DNA of 64,000 nucleotides from Prunus persica. Its lineage: Eukaryota; Streptophyta; Magnoliopsida; Rosales; Rosaceae. Under the pieces are notes generated by a model that searched no databases, was not told the DNA's origin, and saw nothing but the letters and a program-made list of their open reading frames with translations. The stretch spans positions 13,513,730-13,577,729 of the forward strand of contig NC_034009.1 in assembly GCF_000346465.2 (NCBI RefSeq), written 5' to 3'. This document shows, in pieces, positions 11,214 through 22,911 of this stretch. The translations under genes were made by a program, and so were the position numbers. Position 1 is the first letter of the stretch. The number at the start of each line of letters is the position of its first letter.

Positions 11214-13025
11214 ATGATGACGAAAATTATCGCGAAAAGAGCTGCAGGGCTCACGCTTCTCCAAAAGGGTAATCCTTCTTCTCTCTATTCTCTGTTTGGG
11301 CTCGTCTTTTTCAGAAGCCAGTTTTGCTCTTTTGATGTCAATCGTTGTCATACTGTTAGTGTTAAGGAAACCATTGATTTGGAGGATTTGGTAAAAACGC
11401 GTTGTAAATCTGGCAATCTTGGGTTAGACGAAGCACTGGGTCACTTCGATTCCGTAATTCATATGAAACCCATTCCCTCGATTTGGGCTATTAATCATTT
11501 GCTTGGGGCAGTCTCCAAGATGAATCAGTGTTTCACTGTAGTTTCTATGTATAAACAGATGCTGGCTTGTGTTGGCTTACACCCGGAAGTCGGTACACTG
11601 AGTGTTGTTATCAATTGCTTGTGCCGTATGAATCGGGTGGACTTGGGTTTCTCTGTTTTAGCAACTATCCTTAAACATGGTCTTCAGCCCAATGCTTATA
11701 CTTTGAATGCTTTGCTTCATGGGGTTTGCAAGTATAGGTCGCTCTCTGAGGCAATGGATTTGTTCCAGAAAATAGAAGAGAAAGGATTAGCATGCAGTGA
11801 AATCACTTACGCTACTATAATTAATGGGTTGTCCAGAGCTGGGAAAACATGTATGGCGCTTGAGATACTCGAGCAAATGTATGAAGATGGAAGGTTTAAG
11901 CCTGTCCCTCATTGCTATAATCCAATCATTGACCGCTTACGCAAAGAAAGAAGAATAGATGAGGCGCTGACCCTATTTCGAGATATGATCAACAAAAGTG
12001 TTGTGCCGGATAAATTCAGTTACACTTCATTAATTTATGGATTATGCAACATGGGTCTTTGGACACGAGCACTTGCTCTGTTTGAAATAATGAAAAACAA
12101 AGGCATAAAGCCCAATGTTTTCCATTTCAATTCCTTAATTGATGCTTCATGCAAGTCGGGTAAGTGGGAAGAAGCTGTGCTGCTATTTTAGAAACATGAT
12201 TGATTGTGGCGCCTTCCCTGATATTGTTACATTCAGTTCTGTGTTGGATGCTTTGGGCAAGGAAGGGAAGACGGCAGAGGCACTTAACCTTGTGGAAGAA
12301 ATGTTCCGTAGAGGTGTAAAGCCTAATGTCGTCACCTACAGCTCCTTAATTAATAGCCTCTGCCATTCCGCGCAATGGAAAGAAGCCACAAGGTTGTTTA
12401 ATAGAATGCTGGATGAAGGAATTGCACCAAATGTTGTAACCTTTACCACTGTAATACATGCTCTTTGCAAGGAGAGACGGATCGAGGAAGCGCTCTCCGT
12501 GTTAGAGCTAATGCCCCAAAGAGGTATGAGGCTTAACATATTCACTTACAACTCTCTAATTTATGGCATGTGCCGTACATATCAATGGGCTGAAGCCACA
12601 AGGTTGTTTGATGAAATGGTAGCTCAGGGAGTCTTACCTCACATATCATAAATTTGACAATACTTTTGGATGCTCTCTTCCAAGGAGGGATGCCAGAAGA
12701 GGCTCATAAAGTAGTTGAGGCCAAAGTTAAATATGGTATGGAGCTGAGCAAAATAACTTGCAGTATGCTAATTGATGATTATTGTTTTCGTGGCAAAATG
12801 GATAAGGCAAAGAAGGTCATTGATTTAATGGTGATAAAAGATCGTGTCCCTGATATTGCTTCTTGCTATAAAGCCTTGGTCAACGGCTATATGCAAGCTA
12901 AAAGGACAGGTGAAGCTTTGAGGCTCGTTGAGGAAATGATCGAACAAGGGGTGATGCCTGATTTGGAAACCCTAAAGGCTTTGAGAGGTTTGCGTCCTAA
13001 AAGGCATGTTGTATCTGCAGAATAG
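11214..13025 (+). pseudogene. PPR1: P-class PPR protein, two frameshifts
   Basis: RNA-binding protein of the P-class PPR family, related to the RFL (restorer-of-fertility-like) group. Such proteins bind organellar transcripts. The ATG at 11214 (MMTK..AKRA..) is shared with PPR3, and a basic, Ser-rich N terminus suits mitochondrial import. About 14 tandem 35-residue motifs follow from codon 90, of the form VVTYSSLINSLCH..KEATRLFNRMLDEGIAPN. There are no introns and no E/DYW tail. Lesions relative to PPR3: one extra T at about 12186 (TGCTATTTTAG creates a stop) and two extra bases at about 12640 (CCTCACATATCATAA). The intact length would be about 603 residues. It is probably a pseudogene; an assembly error cannot be excluded. 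Confidence 0.85.
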
Positions 13026-13159
13026 TTCCCCATGAGACTGGTGGAACTAGTTACATTTCTGTTAAATCTTTAACTGCTAATCATGTCATTGCATTCTAAA
13101 CTTGTATGACCAAGCAATATTAGTGAATGGAAGTGGTTTCAAACAATTATAGGATCCTA

Positions 13160-13932
13160 ACCCTAAGGAAACCATTGATTTGGAGAAATTGGTAGAAATG
13201 CGTTGTAAATCTGGTAATCTTGGGTTAGATGAAGCACTGGGTCACTTCAAATCCATAATTCAAATGAAACCCATTCCCTCTATTTAGTCTATTAATCATT
13301 TGTTTTGGGGCCCCCTCCAAGATGAATCAGGTTTCCGCTGTAGTTTCTATGTATAAACAGATGCTGGGTTGTATTGGCTTACACCCCGAAGTCAGTACAC
13401 TGAGTATTGTTATCAATTGCTTGTGCCCTATGAATCGGGTGGACTTGGGTTTCTCTGTGTTAGCAACTAAACTTAAACATGGTCTTCAGCCAATGCTTAT
13501 ACTTTGACTGCTTTGCTTCATGGAGTTTGCAAGTATGGGTCGATGTCTGAGGCCATGCAGTTGAAAATATAGAGAAAGGATTAGCATGCAGTGAAGTCAC
13601 TTACGCTCGTATAATGAATTTGTTATGCCGAGCTGGGAAGACATGTATTGCACTTGAGATACTCGAGCACATCTATCAAGATGGAAGGTTTAAGCCCAAC
13701 CCTCAAGGCTATAATCCAGTCATTGACAGCTTATGCAAAGAAAGACGAGTAGACCGGGCTGTGATCCTATTTTGAGATATGGTCTTTGGAAGCGAGCACT
13801 TGCTCTGTTTGAAATAATGAATGAGAACGGCATAATTCCAGATGCTGTCACTTTTACTTCCTTAATTTCTGCAGCGTGCAAGTCTGGAAAATGGGAAGAA
13901 GCTGTGCGGCTATTTAGAAACTTGATTGATTC
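13160..13932 (+). pseudogene. PPR2: decayed tandem copy of the PPR gene, N-terminal half
   Basis: Starts abruptly at the equivalent of PPR1 codon 50 (AAGGAAACCATTGATTTGGAG, matching PPR1 near 11365) only 130 bp after the PPR1 stop, so it arose as a head-to-tail copy. It covers about the first eight motifs with many lesions: a TAG in place of Trp at about 13287, frameshifts near 13310, 13490 and 13560, and a deletion of about 60 bp near 13780. Homology ends within FRNLID at about 13932, where GT47 sequence begins. Confidence 0.88.
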
Positions 13933-14507
13933 AATCCGGGGGCAAGCTTATGAAGCAGTGCCAAGCTTCAAGCAACTGCAAGTTCTTACATTGTGGTTTT
14001 TCTGGGATTAATTGTAACAACCCAGTTACTGTTATGAGGGTGTTTGAGAGCTCTGTTTATTGCTTGCAGCCTCCAGGGGATTCACACACTAGAAGATCAA
14101 CTTTCGACTCGTTTCTGACGGGCTGCATTCCGGTTTTCTTTCATCCTGCAACTGCGTATACGCAGTATTTGTGGCATTTACCGCAGAATCATACCAAATA
14201 TTCGGTGTTCATTCCGGTGAAAGAAGTTGAAGATTTGAAAGAAGGCATCATTGAGAAAACTTTGCTTGGAATTTCAAAGCATGAGGAATTGGCCATGAGG
14301 GATGAGGTTATAAGGCTAATACCAAATCTGGTATATGCAGATCCCAGGTCAAGATTAGAGACCGAAGATGCATTCGATTTAGCTGTACAGGGAATTCTTG
14401 AGAGGATAGAGAATGTTAGGGAGGTTATTAGAGAGAGGAAGGATCCTGGTATTGGTTTTGCAGATGAGGATAATTTTAAGTTTACATTTCCTGAGACACC
14501 AGAATAA
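13933..14507 (+). pseudogene. 3' fragment of a GT47 glycosyltransferase gene fused to PPR2
   Basis: About 190 codons that align with the C-terminal third of the intact minus-strand gene at 16725-18218, beginning inside its SIRGK motif. Shared blocks include VMRVF.SSVYCLQP, GCIPVFFHP, YLWHLP.NH, RLIPNLVYADPRSRLET and GFADED. The frame is open to TAA at 14505-14507. No start codon or membrane anchor of its own survives. Transcription could only come from PPR2 or beyond, where the frame is destroyed, so it is a truncated duplicate. Substitutions relative to the intact gene are many (roughly one residue in five), so the duplication is not recent. Confidence 0.9.
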
Positions 14508-16720
14508 ACTTGGTAGATTGTGTTTAGAGAACAAAAAGAGATAGAAGAACATTGCAGGATATTGAAATTCATCAAACTATAATTATTTCCATTTGGTTGT
14601 AGAAATATTATATGAGACAATGCCAGTTTTTACCTCTGTTTCTTATAGCAACTAAAGAATTTATATTTAGTCCTGTTTTTTCAGAAAGTAAACCAGAGAA
14701 GAAAAAAAAAAAATAGAAAGGTTATTATATAAAGTACATTGTAAGTTTCAATAAATAAAAGAAGATACATTTTGTTAGTCCTCATCATTTGGCCCGCGGG
14801 CTCATGGGCCGATGGGGTCCCACCCGGCCCATCGAAAAAAGCTCGGTCCGGCTCGTTATGGGCTTTGAGATGGCCCGGCCCGCCTTGGGCTGGCCTAGGC
14901 TTGGGCTTGGGTGTCTGAAGCTCCGCCCGGCTCATAGGCTTTGCCCAATTAAGCCCAAGAAAGCCCGCCCAGGCCCCGTCCACAAAAGTCTGGCCCGTTA
15001 GGCCCGCATACATATATAATTATGTATAAATAAGAGTTTAGGTTTAGGATTATATCACTTAAATCACATATATAATTTGTTTCATTTTATTTACTTTTCT
15101 TTACTCATTCCTAATTTATAATTGGATGATTAGCACATTAATTTGTGTCAATTATTAATTCAACAACTATATATATAATATGAACAACATATCACATCAC
15201 CAAATATAATCATATCACGAAACATAATCGTACCACCTAATATAATCATGCTTTTCTTAAACAGATCACCAAATATTTGCATATTTATTCATACCATCCT
15301 TTAAAAAAAATATTTTTTTGATACTTATTATTTTTTAAAATTATTTCTTAAAACATATTATGATCTAATTATGTAATAACCTCAAAAATAATACTTGGTT
15401 TTATTATTTTTGTGAAAAATCTTATAAGTTGTGTGACTTTATTGGGTGTTTTATGAATTTGGTTTGATGTGAAAATATTGGAATTAAGTGAGTTTAATAT
15501 CAAATTTGGACTAAAATGCCCTTATGATTAACTTTATGATTTTTTTTAATGAAGCAGGGCCCGTTTAGGCCCGGCCCGATATTTTCTCTCCCTTCTTTAA
15601 AGCCAGCCCGACCCGATCCAAGCCCATTAAATTTAGACCGAACGGCCCATTTACGAGCCGTACATTTTGTGTGGAGGTCGCTATACCATGAGTTTGGCAA
15701 AAGCTAGGGTCATCCGTGTAGTCTTTCCTCTTGCTTTTGGATGGTTTAAAGAAAAAAGGACCAAATTTAAATCCAATGATAAAAATAATTAAATAAAATA
15801 TTCTAAATTATATCCAACATCATTTTTCATTTCAAACTTTATCAATACACATTTATTTGTTAAATTATCCACCTAACATTAATTTATTCATATTTCAATG
15901 CCAAAGTTTCTTCAGATTTCATTTTATTTAAATTTTGACTATCATTTCTTTCAAAAGATGGCCCCAAAACCATTTTTATTTATGTGTTCTACTCGTTTTT
16001 ATGAAACAAATTTTATTTTCCAGAATTTATTTTATTTTAGTTAAAATGTCCATAAAAGTAAATTACGACGGATTAAACTAAAATTAACTCAAAGAAAGTT
16101 AACATGAAAAAAATTAATGTTAAAACACCTAAAATTTGGGTTTGGGAGTATGTTCTTGTGATATAGAATCATAACCGTTTCTGTCCTGTTTGGTTCGGTT
16201 TGGTTCAAATTTTTTGTGGTTTAAAAAATAAAATGAATAAATATAGTCAATTCGGTTGGGTTTGATCTTATTTTTTGTGATATAACTTGTCCAGTTTGAT
16301 TTTCAGCTTGATTTTGACTATTTTGGTAAACTCGATTTGGTTCGACTTTCTGGTTCGACAGTTTTTATGCCCCTAATATCACACTAACATAGAGTGGAAT
16401 CCAAATCAACCAAAGTTTAACTATTGCAAAGTTAAATAAATAAATGAATGTTTAAGAACACAAGGCCGGTGTCCAGTAGCCTGTTGGATTTGTGGTCCAA
16501 ACCAAAACCCGTTCGAGACTGGGAGAGAGAGAGAGAGAGAGAGGAAGAGAGAGAGGTTGACAAAAAAATTTAAAAACACAAGAACATCACAACTTCAGTT
16601 TATAATTTACGCTAAATAAGTACATGTTCTGTCTCATATAGTTTTTACACCCAAAGAGCAATTGCAGATCTGCACCTCTTCTTCTATCTCCTTTTGTTTT
16701 CTAAACAAAAATAATTGAAC
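14508..16720. other. Intergenic, with hAT-like GGCCCG and GGTTCGG modules
   Basis: AT-rich spacer. 14784-15010 is dense in GGCCCG/GGGCC words and 15555-15667 repeats them in AGGCCCGGCCCG style. Such words are typical of subterminal regions of plant hAT elements, so the interval 14.78-15.67 kb may be one non-autonomous element, though its ends are not defined. 16160-16376 has GGTTCGGTTTGGTT words and ends in TTTTATGCCCCTA; read from the right this gives TAGGGGCATAAAA, a hAT-like terminus. A (GA)n tract lies at 16520-16545. No coding region is seen. Confidence 0.45.
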
Positions 16721-16724
16721 TCAA

Positions 16725-18218
16725 TCAAGTTTGTTCTTGTGTCTGAGGAAATGTGTACTTGTAACTATCCTCATCAGCAAAACCAACACTAGGATCCTTC
16801 CCCTCCCTAATCACCTCCCTAACATCCTCTATCCTTTCAAGAATTCCTTTCACAGCTAAATCGAATGCGTCTGCGGTCTCTAATCTTGACCTGGGATCTG
16901 CATAAACCAGGTTTGGAATTAGCCTTATAACCTCCTCTCTCATGGCAAATTCCTTATCCTCTGAAATGCCAAGCAAGATTTCCTCAATGCTGGCTGGCAC
17001 ATCTTTTGCCTCCCTCACTGGAATAAACACAGAGTAGCTGCTATGATTCTTTGGCAAATGCCACAAGTATTGAGAATAGGCGGTACCCGGATGGAAAAAA
17101 ACGGGTATACAACCAGCCAAAATAGAATCAAAAGCTGATCTCCTAGTGTATGAATCCCCTCCAGGCTGCAAGCAATAAACTGAGCTCTGAAACACCCTCA
17201 TTACACTAGCCGGGTTGTCACAATCAATGTTCCCAGCAGAACTACAATCTATTAACTTACAAGTGCTTGAAGCTAGGCACTGATCTATAATTTTGCCCCG
17301 AATCGAACTCTGCTGGTCAGGCCTTGGTGCCCCAGCAAAAGTGAACAAGTAAGGCCTTTCTAGCTTTCTCATTCTGTCCTGCCATTGAATCAATTCAATG
17401 TCCTTTGAAGGATGAAAATATGTAGGGTATGGTATAGCATAGTCATTTTTCCATGAGCTTCCTTCAACTGATAACATACTCATGTTCATAGACTCAGGCA
17501 ACCACCTCAGTTTACTACCCCAATCAGAAACATCATCTGTTTGCCTCCTGAAATCCCAAGAAATCCTCCCAGCAACCAAGAAATGGTCTCTCCCCAACAT
17601 TTTCTTCCATTCGGGTTTTCTCGAAAGCCAATCGACAAGCTCTTTCGCCGAAGTGTCTCTGACCGTGAGATTAGAATCCCACAGATGGAGGCTGGCATCA
17701 AGGCCAGCATAGAATGGGACATAAATGGCCGAAGCCAGAGTGGAATTTTTTGTCAAACACTCATAATGCTTCATCTTGTTGTGGAATATGAACTCCAACA
17801 AGAACTGGTTTGTGGAAAACCAACTCTCATTGGCCAAAACCCCTTCATTGTTCTCAATTTCAGGACCAAAACCAAAATTCTCAAAGTAAGGACACAAATT
17901 GGGCTTATCAGTCCCCCTAGTAAGATATTTACAGTTCTTGAGCAAGTCATGGTTGAATTTTTCAGGAAGATCATCATGCATATAAACAAAACGACCAGAG
18001 CATGATTCTGTGCTGGGCTGGTCTGTAATTGAAAGGGTTTGGTTATTCAAAATACCAATTGGGTCAACTTGTTGTGTGTTGACCAAAAGATTGACCCCAT
18101 TGTTGACACTAAAAAAGGTTGAATAATCAAAGGAAAGCAATATAAAGCACAAAGCAAAGGAGATGAGAATGCCAAACCAGAGTTCTTGAGAGCACTTTGC
18201 AGGGAGCAGTTTCTCCAT
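16725..18218 (-). CDS. GT47 xyloglucan galactosyltransferase-like protein (MUR3/XLT2 group)
   Basis: Type II Golgi glycosyltransferase of family GT47 (exostosin domain). Members of this subgroup add galactose to xyloglucan side chains in the Golgi; the exact acceptor cannot be told from sequence. Single exon, 497 residues, close to the roughly 500 of XLT2-type proteins. Residues about 12-30 (LWFGILISFALCFILLSF) are the membrane anchor. The exostosin domain runs from SCSGRFVYMHDDLPEKFN (about 72) to PVFFHP and YSVFIPV (about 400). Conserved blocks include WFSTNQFLLE, AIYVPFYAGLDA, FLVAGRISWDFRR, YPTYFHP, FAGAPRP and SVYCLQPGGDSYTRRSAFD. The start at 18218 (MEKLLPAKC) precedes the anchor closely, as expected. 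A broken copy of its 3' part lies inverted at 13933-14507. The gene looks intact. Confidence 0.92.
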   Translation of the reverse strand: MEKLLPAKCSQELWFGILISFALCFILLSFDYSTFFSVNNGVNLLVNTQQVDPIGILNNQTLSITDQPSTESCSGRFVYMHDDLPEKFNHDLLKNCKYLTRGTDKPNLCPYFENFGFGPEIENNEGVLANESWFSTNQFLLEFIFHNKMKHYECLTKNSTLASAIYVPFYAGLDASLHLWDSNLTVRDTSAKELVDWLSRKPEWKKMLGRDHFLVAGRISWDFRRQTDDVSDWGSKLRWLPESMNMSMLSVEGSSWKNDYAIPYPTYFHPSKDIELIQWQDRMRKLERPYLFTFAGAPRPDQQSSIRGKIIDQCLASSTCKLIDCSSAGNIDCDNPASVMRVFQSSVYCLQPGGDSYTRRSAFDSILAGCIPVFFHPGTAYSQYLWHLPKNHSSYSVFIPVREAKDVPASIEEILLGISEDKEFAMREEVIRLIPNLVYADPRSRLETADAFDLAVKGILERIEDVREVIREGKDPSVGFADEDSYKYTFPQTQEQT

Positions 18219-20870
18219 TCTTGGGCTTGCTCTGCTGAGCCAACCAAGATCTCCAGCTACTCCAGTCTCACAGCAGAAGACAGAGACATTAAGTTAAGAG
18301 AAGGACGGGAAAAGCTTTGTTTGTGGAAAAGGCAAAAGGAAAGAAAATAAAAGTGAAACCCCACAGCATTAATAATGTGAAGGAGAATTGATAGGTCCAG
18401 TATGGCAAATATAAGTACAAAATTAACTTTAGAAAAAATCATAGGCTTGCTAGTGTTGGTTGTTGGAAGATGACAAATGAAATGAGAATTGCTTTTGCTT
18501 TTGGATATCTGCAACAAGAAAAACAATTTGAAAAAGTTTTTACCGAGGGAGGCACGTCTAATAGTTTGTCGGGTGATTAAAGTACAGCTGTTACACGTAA
18601 AACTGGGGGACACCGACACTGGTTAAGGGCATGTTTGGCAGTATATTTAGCAAGGAAGAGTGTTTTTAGCAATGTTTAAAAGAAAATTTTAAAATTATTT
18701 CTGAATTATAAAAGCAGTTAAATTGTTAGTAAAAAAATTTGTTGCACATCCTAGTGATTCGGTTTGTTTTGTTTTTAAAGAAGTCAATTTGGTACCTCAT
18801 GTGCTAGTTTCTTTTACTTTCATATCTAATTAGGTATCTGAATTCTGAATTGTATGAGGATCCTCCTGATATCATTAAAGATAATTTAGTATGTAATTTT
18901 TCATATGTTTTTTAATATCATCGCTTCTCTTCAAAAATAAAAAATAATTTTTTTGTTGCACTTATAAACAAAAATGTTTTCTACGTAACTTAAGCATCCC
19001 CATGCGGTGCGGATTAAAAACCGGCATGGGTTGCAAAATATTCATTACTTGTTACAATGGATTAGTGAAGGCCTTGTTTGTTAGGCAAAAAGAAAACATA
19101 ACAAAAACAAAAGCAAAAGAGCAAAAGCAAAAGCCTCCTCTCAGCCTTGCAAGACCCAAACGCTGGTTGCGACGATCTCAAGTCATTGTTGTGAGGTCCG
19201 ATAAGTTTTGTAATTTTGGAAGGTTTCGCAAATCTGTAAACTCAATTTCCGGTTTTTAATGAAGAAATTTAGGTGAGTCTTTTCGCCTGTAATCCTTTTC
19301 TCGTCAAAATGATTTTACCATTTTGGTTGGTTGAAAATAAGATGGAAGGAATTACAGTGATTGATGTATGTATTTTTCAAAACAAAGAGCTCTTTAAGGC
19401 GGTCTATTCCTTGCATTGTATAAGTTATTGCCCCGATACCTTTAAAACCTATTTATTTATAATGTGATCGAATAATTGAGTATAACCTATCCAGCCCGTC
19501 TATGCATATTTTAAGACGCTTTGGATTTTCAAACACATTACAACATTTGGATTTGCAGTGACCATTTATTAAACGTCAGAATGGGAAGACAAGGATAAGA
19601 TCTCTTGCATACGGCAATAAAGTTGCATTCATAATAGTATAATACAAAACACAAAAATTAAAAAATAAATAAAAAATACATAAAAAATAAATAAAAAATA
19701 CATAAAAAATAAATAAGAAGATCTAAATAAAACTCATGCCAGTAGTAGATCGCTGGAAATCATATTTTTTCCAGATACGGTGGTGGGTGTGGCCGCGACA
19801 GCGCTTCTTCATGTGGTGGTTATAGAGTTTTTTTAGGCTCATGAGTTGTTTTAGGGTTTTGGTTATATTGGGTTTGTGGGCTTTGTTTGAGCTTATGATT
19901 AATTGTGGTGATGTGTGAGCTAGTAGTCTTAGTGCGGCTTTTATTTGCGTTAGTTTTGCTTTTAGTATGTTAGTTTGTTGTTTTTTTTGGAATTGGTATC
20001 TTGTTAATGTCTTTAATTGTACTGTTAAAATTTATCTAATGAAATTTCTATTTGATAAAAATAAAAATAAAATAAAACTCCTGCACGTAAGTACATTCTC
20101 TTTAATGAAGCTGGTAAAGGGTCAGGTTGGGTTAATAAACTCCTTGCGAGATCTTGGGCTGCATATACAATGCTGAAAATGTTTTTTTTTGTTTTTTTGT
20201 TATTTTGTTTTGGCTTTTATTATGAAAGAAGATGTTGTTTTCAGACCGAGAATTGTTATTATCACAACTCTGTTGCATAAAAAAAATTTATAAAAACAAA
20301 GCGATAGTAATTGAAAATGTCTCCTTCAACAAAGGAGCAGAGGTTGGAACTTGAAAGGGTTAATTATATCTATTTTATTTTTATTTTTATACAGGAGATA
20401 TTAGAGCACGGGACATTCGAACACGGGTAATTTACTAAGAAGGCCACACAATACCAAATGAGGTCTCTGGACTTACTATGTATTCATCCAAATTAGATTC
20501 ATGATAAAGTTATAGAGTTCGCGTACAAATAGTGACGGACGCACAGAGGGACTAGAGGGGTTAGCAACCCCATGGCAGCCAAAAAGTTGGCTGTGGAGGT
20601 CTTAGGGGACCCTATGGTTAGCTGGTGTGCGACCCCAAGCCACACACCATATGTTCGATGAAAGACCTGAAGGACCTTGTGTTGTTGTGGTCTTTTTTTC
20701 TTTACAAAATTAGTGAAATACCCATTCCTAGACATGAAACTATAAATATACCCTATACTATTTAAAGTATAGAAACACACCCAAAATAAACCCAAAAATC
20801 GACAGCTGTAGATTTTTTAAATTTAATAGCAATGTTGAATTATTGTTTTGCCCTTTTGCCCAAAATAAAC
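18219..20870. other. Upstream region of the GT47 gene and spacer
   Basis: 18219-18640 is the probable promoter and leader of the minus-strand GT47 gene; no motif is decisive. Further right there is no recognisable gene. 19659-19715 is an A-rich tandem tract alternating AAATAAATAAAAAATACAT. The open frames at 18257-18619, 19002-19259 and 20499-20795 show no family features. Confidence 0.5.
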
Positions 20871-21116
20871 CCAGCTCCAAGGCTCAATTAAGATAAACGG
20901 CGATTGCTCCTTCAAAATCTAGGAGCTGGTCTGTGAGAAATCGACGAGCTGCCGATTTCACTAACCTCCCCGTCGGAGCCGCATCTCTAATTTTCATTGC
21001 TTTCTAGATCTCTCACTTGCTTTCTCATAGATCTTGCAGCTATTTCCAAATCTCATAGCTCAATCTCTCGCATCTTAGTCATAGGCAAGGTCATTTTACA
21101 ACTCAAGAAGTGGACT

Positions 21117-21475
21117 CGGGTCCTGATCTATGAGGCCGACTCTTTCCTCCACCGACAATGATGGGTTGCAGAGGCCTTTTCTCTGTTCGGTGAGATCATC
21201 GAATCGAAGATCATCAACGACCATGAGATCGAGAGGTCCAGGGGCTTCGGCTTCGTCACTTTCAACCACGAGAAGGCCATAAGGGACGCGATCGAAGGCA
21301 TAAACGGCTAGAACCTTGACGGCCGTAACATAACCGTCAATAAGGCCCAATCTCGTGGAAGCGACGGTGGTGGTGGTGGTAACGGAGGTTACAGCCGCGG
21401 AGGATATGGCGGCTTTGGCTACTGAGGTGGCGGTCATCGTGAAGGCGTTGGGGATAGCGTCTCGATGACGATTCG
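21117..21475 (+). pseudogene. Glycine-rich RNA-binding protein (GRP7-like) pseudogene
   Basis: The forward frame reads FSLFGEIIESKIINDHE, then RSRGFGFVTFNHEKAIRDAI and EGING-stop-NLDGRNITVNKAQSRG, followed by a glycine-rich GGGGGNGGYSRGGYGGFGY stretch. This is the second half of an RRM with its RNP1 octamer (RGFGFVTF) followed by the Gly/Tyr/Arg tail of plant GRP7/GRP8-type proteins. The codon after EGING, normally Gln, is TAG (21309-21311), and a second stop TGA occurs at 21423-21425. The N-terminal RNP2 half is not recognisable. No intron interrupts the RRM, so a retrocopy is likely. Confidence 0.85.
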
Positions 21476-22911
21476 GTTTAGGCCACTTAGGTAATTTGTA
21501 TTTGATATTCATTTGAGTTTTGAATTGTGATTTTAATTTTTTGTTGTTTATAATTTGGATTGATTTTAGATTCAGTTTGGTTGTGAATTTAATCTTGTGT
21601 TTTGGTTTGAGCTGTGGTTAAAAATCTGTGATATTGAATTGGGTTTTCATATTAATTGAGGTACCCTTTTTGAGTTGAATCTGAGTATATTCGTGCTGGA
21701 GGGTTGGGTTAGTAGTTTGAATTTCTGAGTTGGATTAGGCTTAGCTTAGTTGAATTAAATATTTTTTTTATTCAAGGATCTACAATTCTTCCAAGGTTGA
21801 TTTGTGAGTTGGCTGCAATTTTCATTGTAGACCTACTTTTCAGTTACATTGCTGTGAAAGATAGACCTTTTCAAAAGCGAAAAAAAGAAAAACTAATTGG
21901 CATCTACCCTAGACCATACTAAATACCTTTGAGTATTTTAGTTCTCTGCTTCTTTGCCTTAAGAAGCTGGAGGCTTGTTTAATTTATGTTTACTTTTTAG
22001 TCAAGAGTAGCTCAAAAAATTTAGATTGACATTCATGTGGTCAAGGTCTTTGGGTCCTAGACTAATGTGCTTTCAGAAGCTATGTGCTAGAGTGAGGTTA
22101 CATTAGTCTAGATGTAATGGAGTAACACTTTCAATTAGTAGAAAACAGTATCTAAAGCTTACTTTCAGAAGCTATGTGCTAAAATGAGGTTATGCGAGCC
22201 AGTTCTAAGTTTCTAACTATGTGGTGTGCTCTCTATTATTTTTGGAATCCAATATGCGCACGATGCCTATGGATTTTCGTCTGTTATGTTATTGTGATAA
22301 TAAGTTCAATACACAAAACCCTACTTTGAATCTCAAGAAAACTGGAAATGCTCCAACAGCAATACTTTGTCATTGCTGATGCCTTTTGATGTTAGTTTCA
22401 TTGATACATGAAACAATTACTAGTACTGTTCAATTATACATTATCAAGTTTACGACGCTTTTATCCCGGTCTCATTCTGTAATGTAACATGTTGATACAA
22501 CTTCTGATGGGTTGGGTTGGGTCTATAATTAATATTTGAACTCTATTTCACATAGGCAAATTCGGGAAAGAAGATCCAAACTTTTTTGAAGAAAGAATTT
22601 ATTACAAAGATGTATTTGTTTGGTTACTCACTCTGTTTAGTTGATCAACTTTAATCTCAAGTGAAAGAAGGTGCCCATAGTCATTGCCCGGCCATTCACA
22701 TCATGATACCATTGACTATCACTAAGGTAATGAAGGTAACACTTTCAAATAGTTCTATGACATAGTATTAACAGTGTACTTTTTTTTTCTTTTTCTTGTA
22801 GAGGTATTTCCTTTTGCCTTTGCGATGATTTCTGGTGAAACTTTGGACAATTAGAGGTCGTTTCTGCACAGGATATCGGATGTATTACTGGGTTTTTTTT
22901 GAGTTTTTTTG
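21476..22911. other. Spacer with a short direct duplication
   Basis: No gene is recognised. CTTTCAGAAGCTATGTGCT occurs twice (about 22069 and 22162). At about 22755 a lone TATGACATAGTATTAACAGTG matches the unit of the minisatellite that follows. Confidence 0.5.

Noticed and set aside
17482..18247. Open frames overlapping the GT47 gene in other frames
   Set aside because: Shadows of the GT47 coding sequence without family features.
20499..20795. Minus-strand 98-codon open frame
   Set aside because: No recognisable motif and interrupted similarity; too weak to call a gene.
21096..21512. Minus-strand 138-codon open frame
   Set aside because: It is the shadow of the glycine-rich RNA-binding pseudogene on the plus strand.
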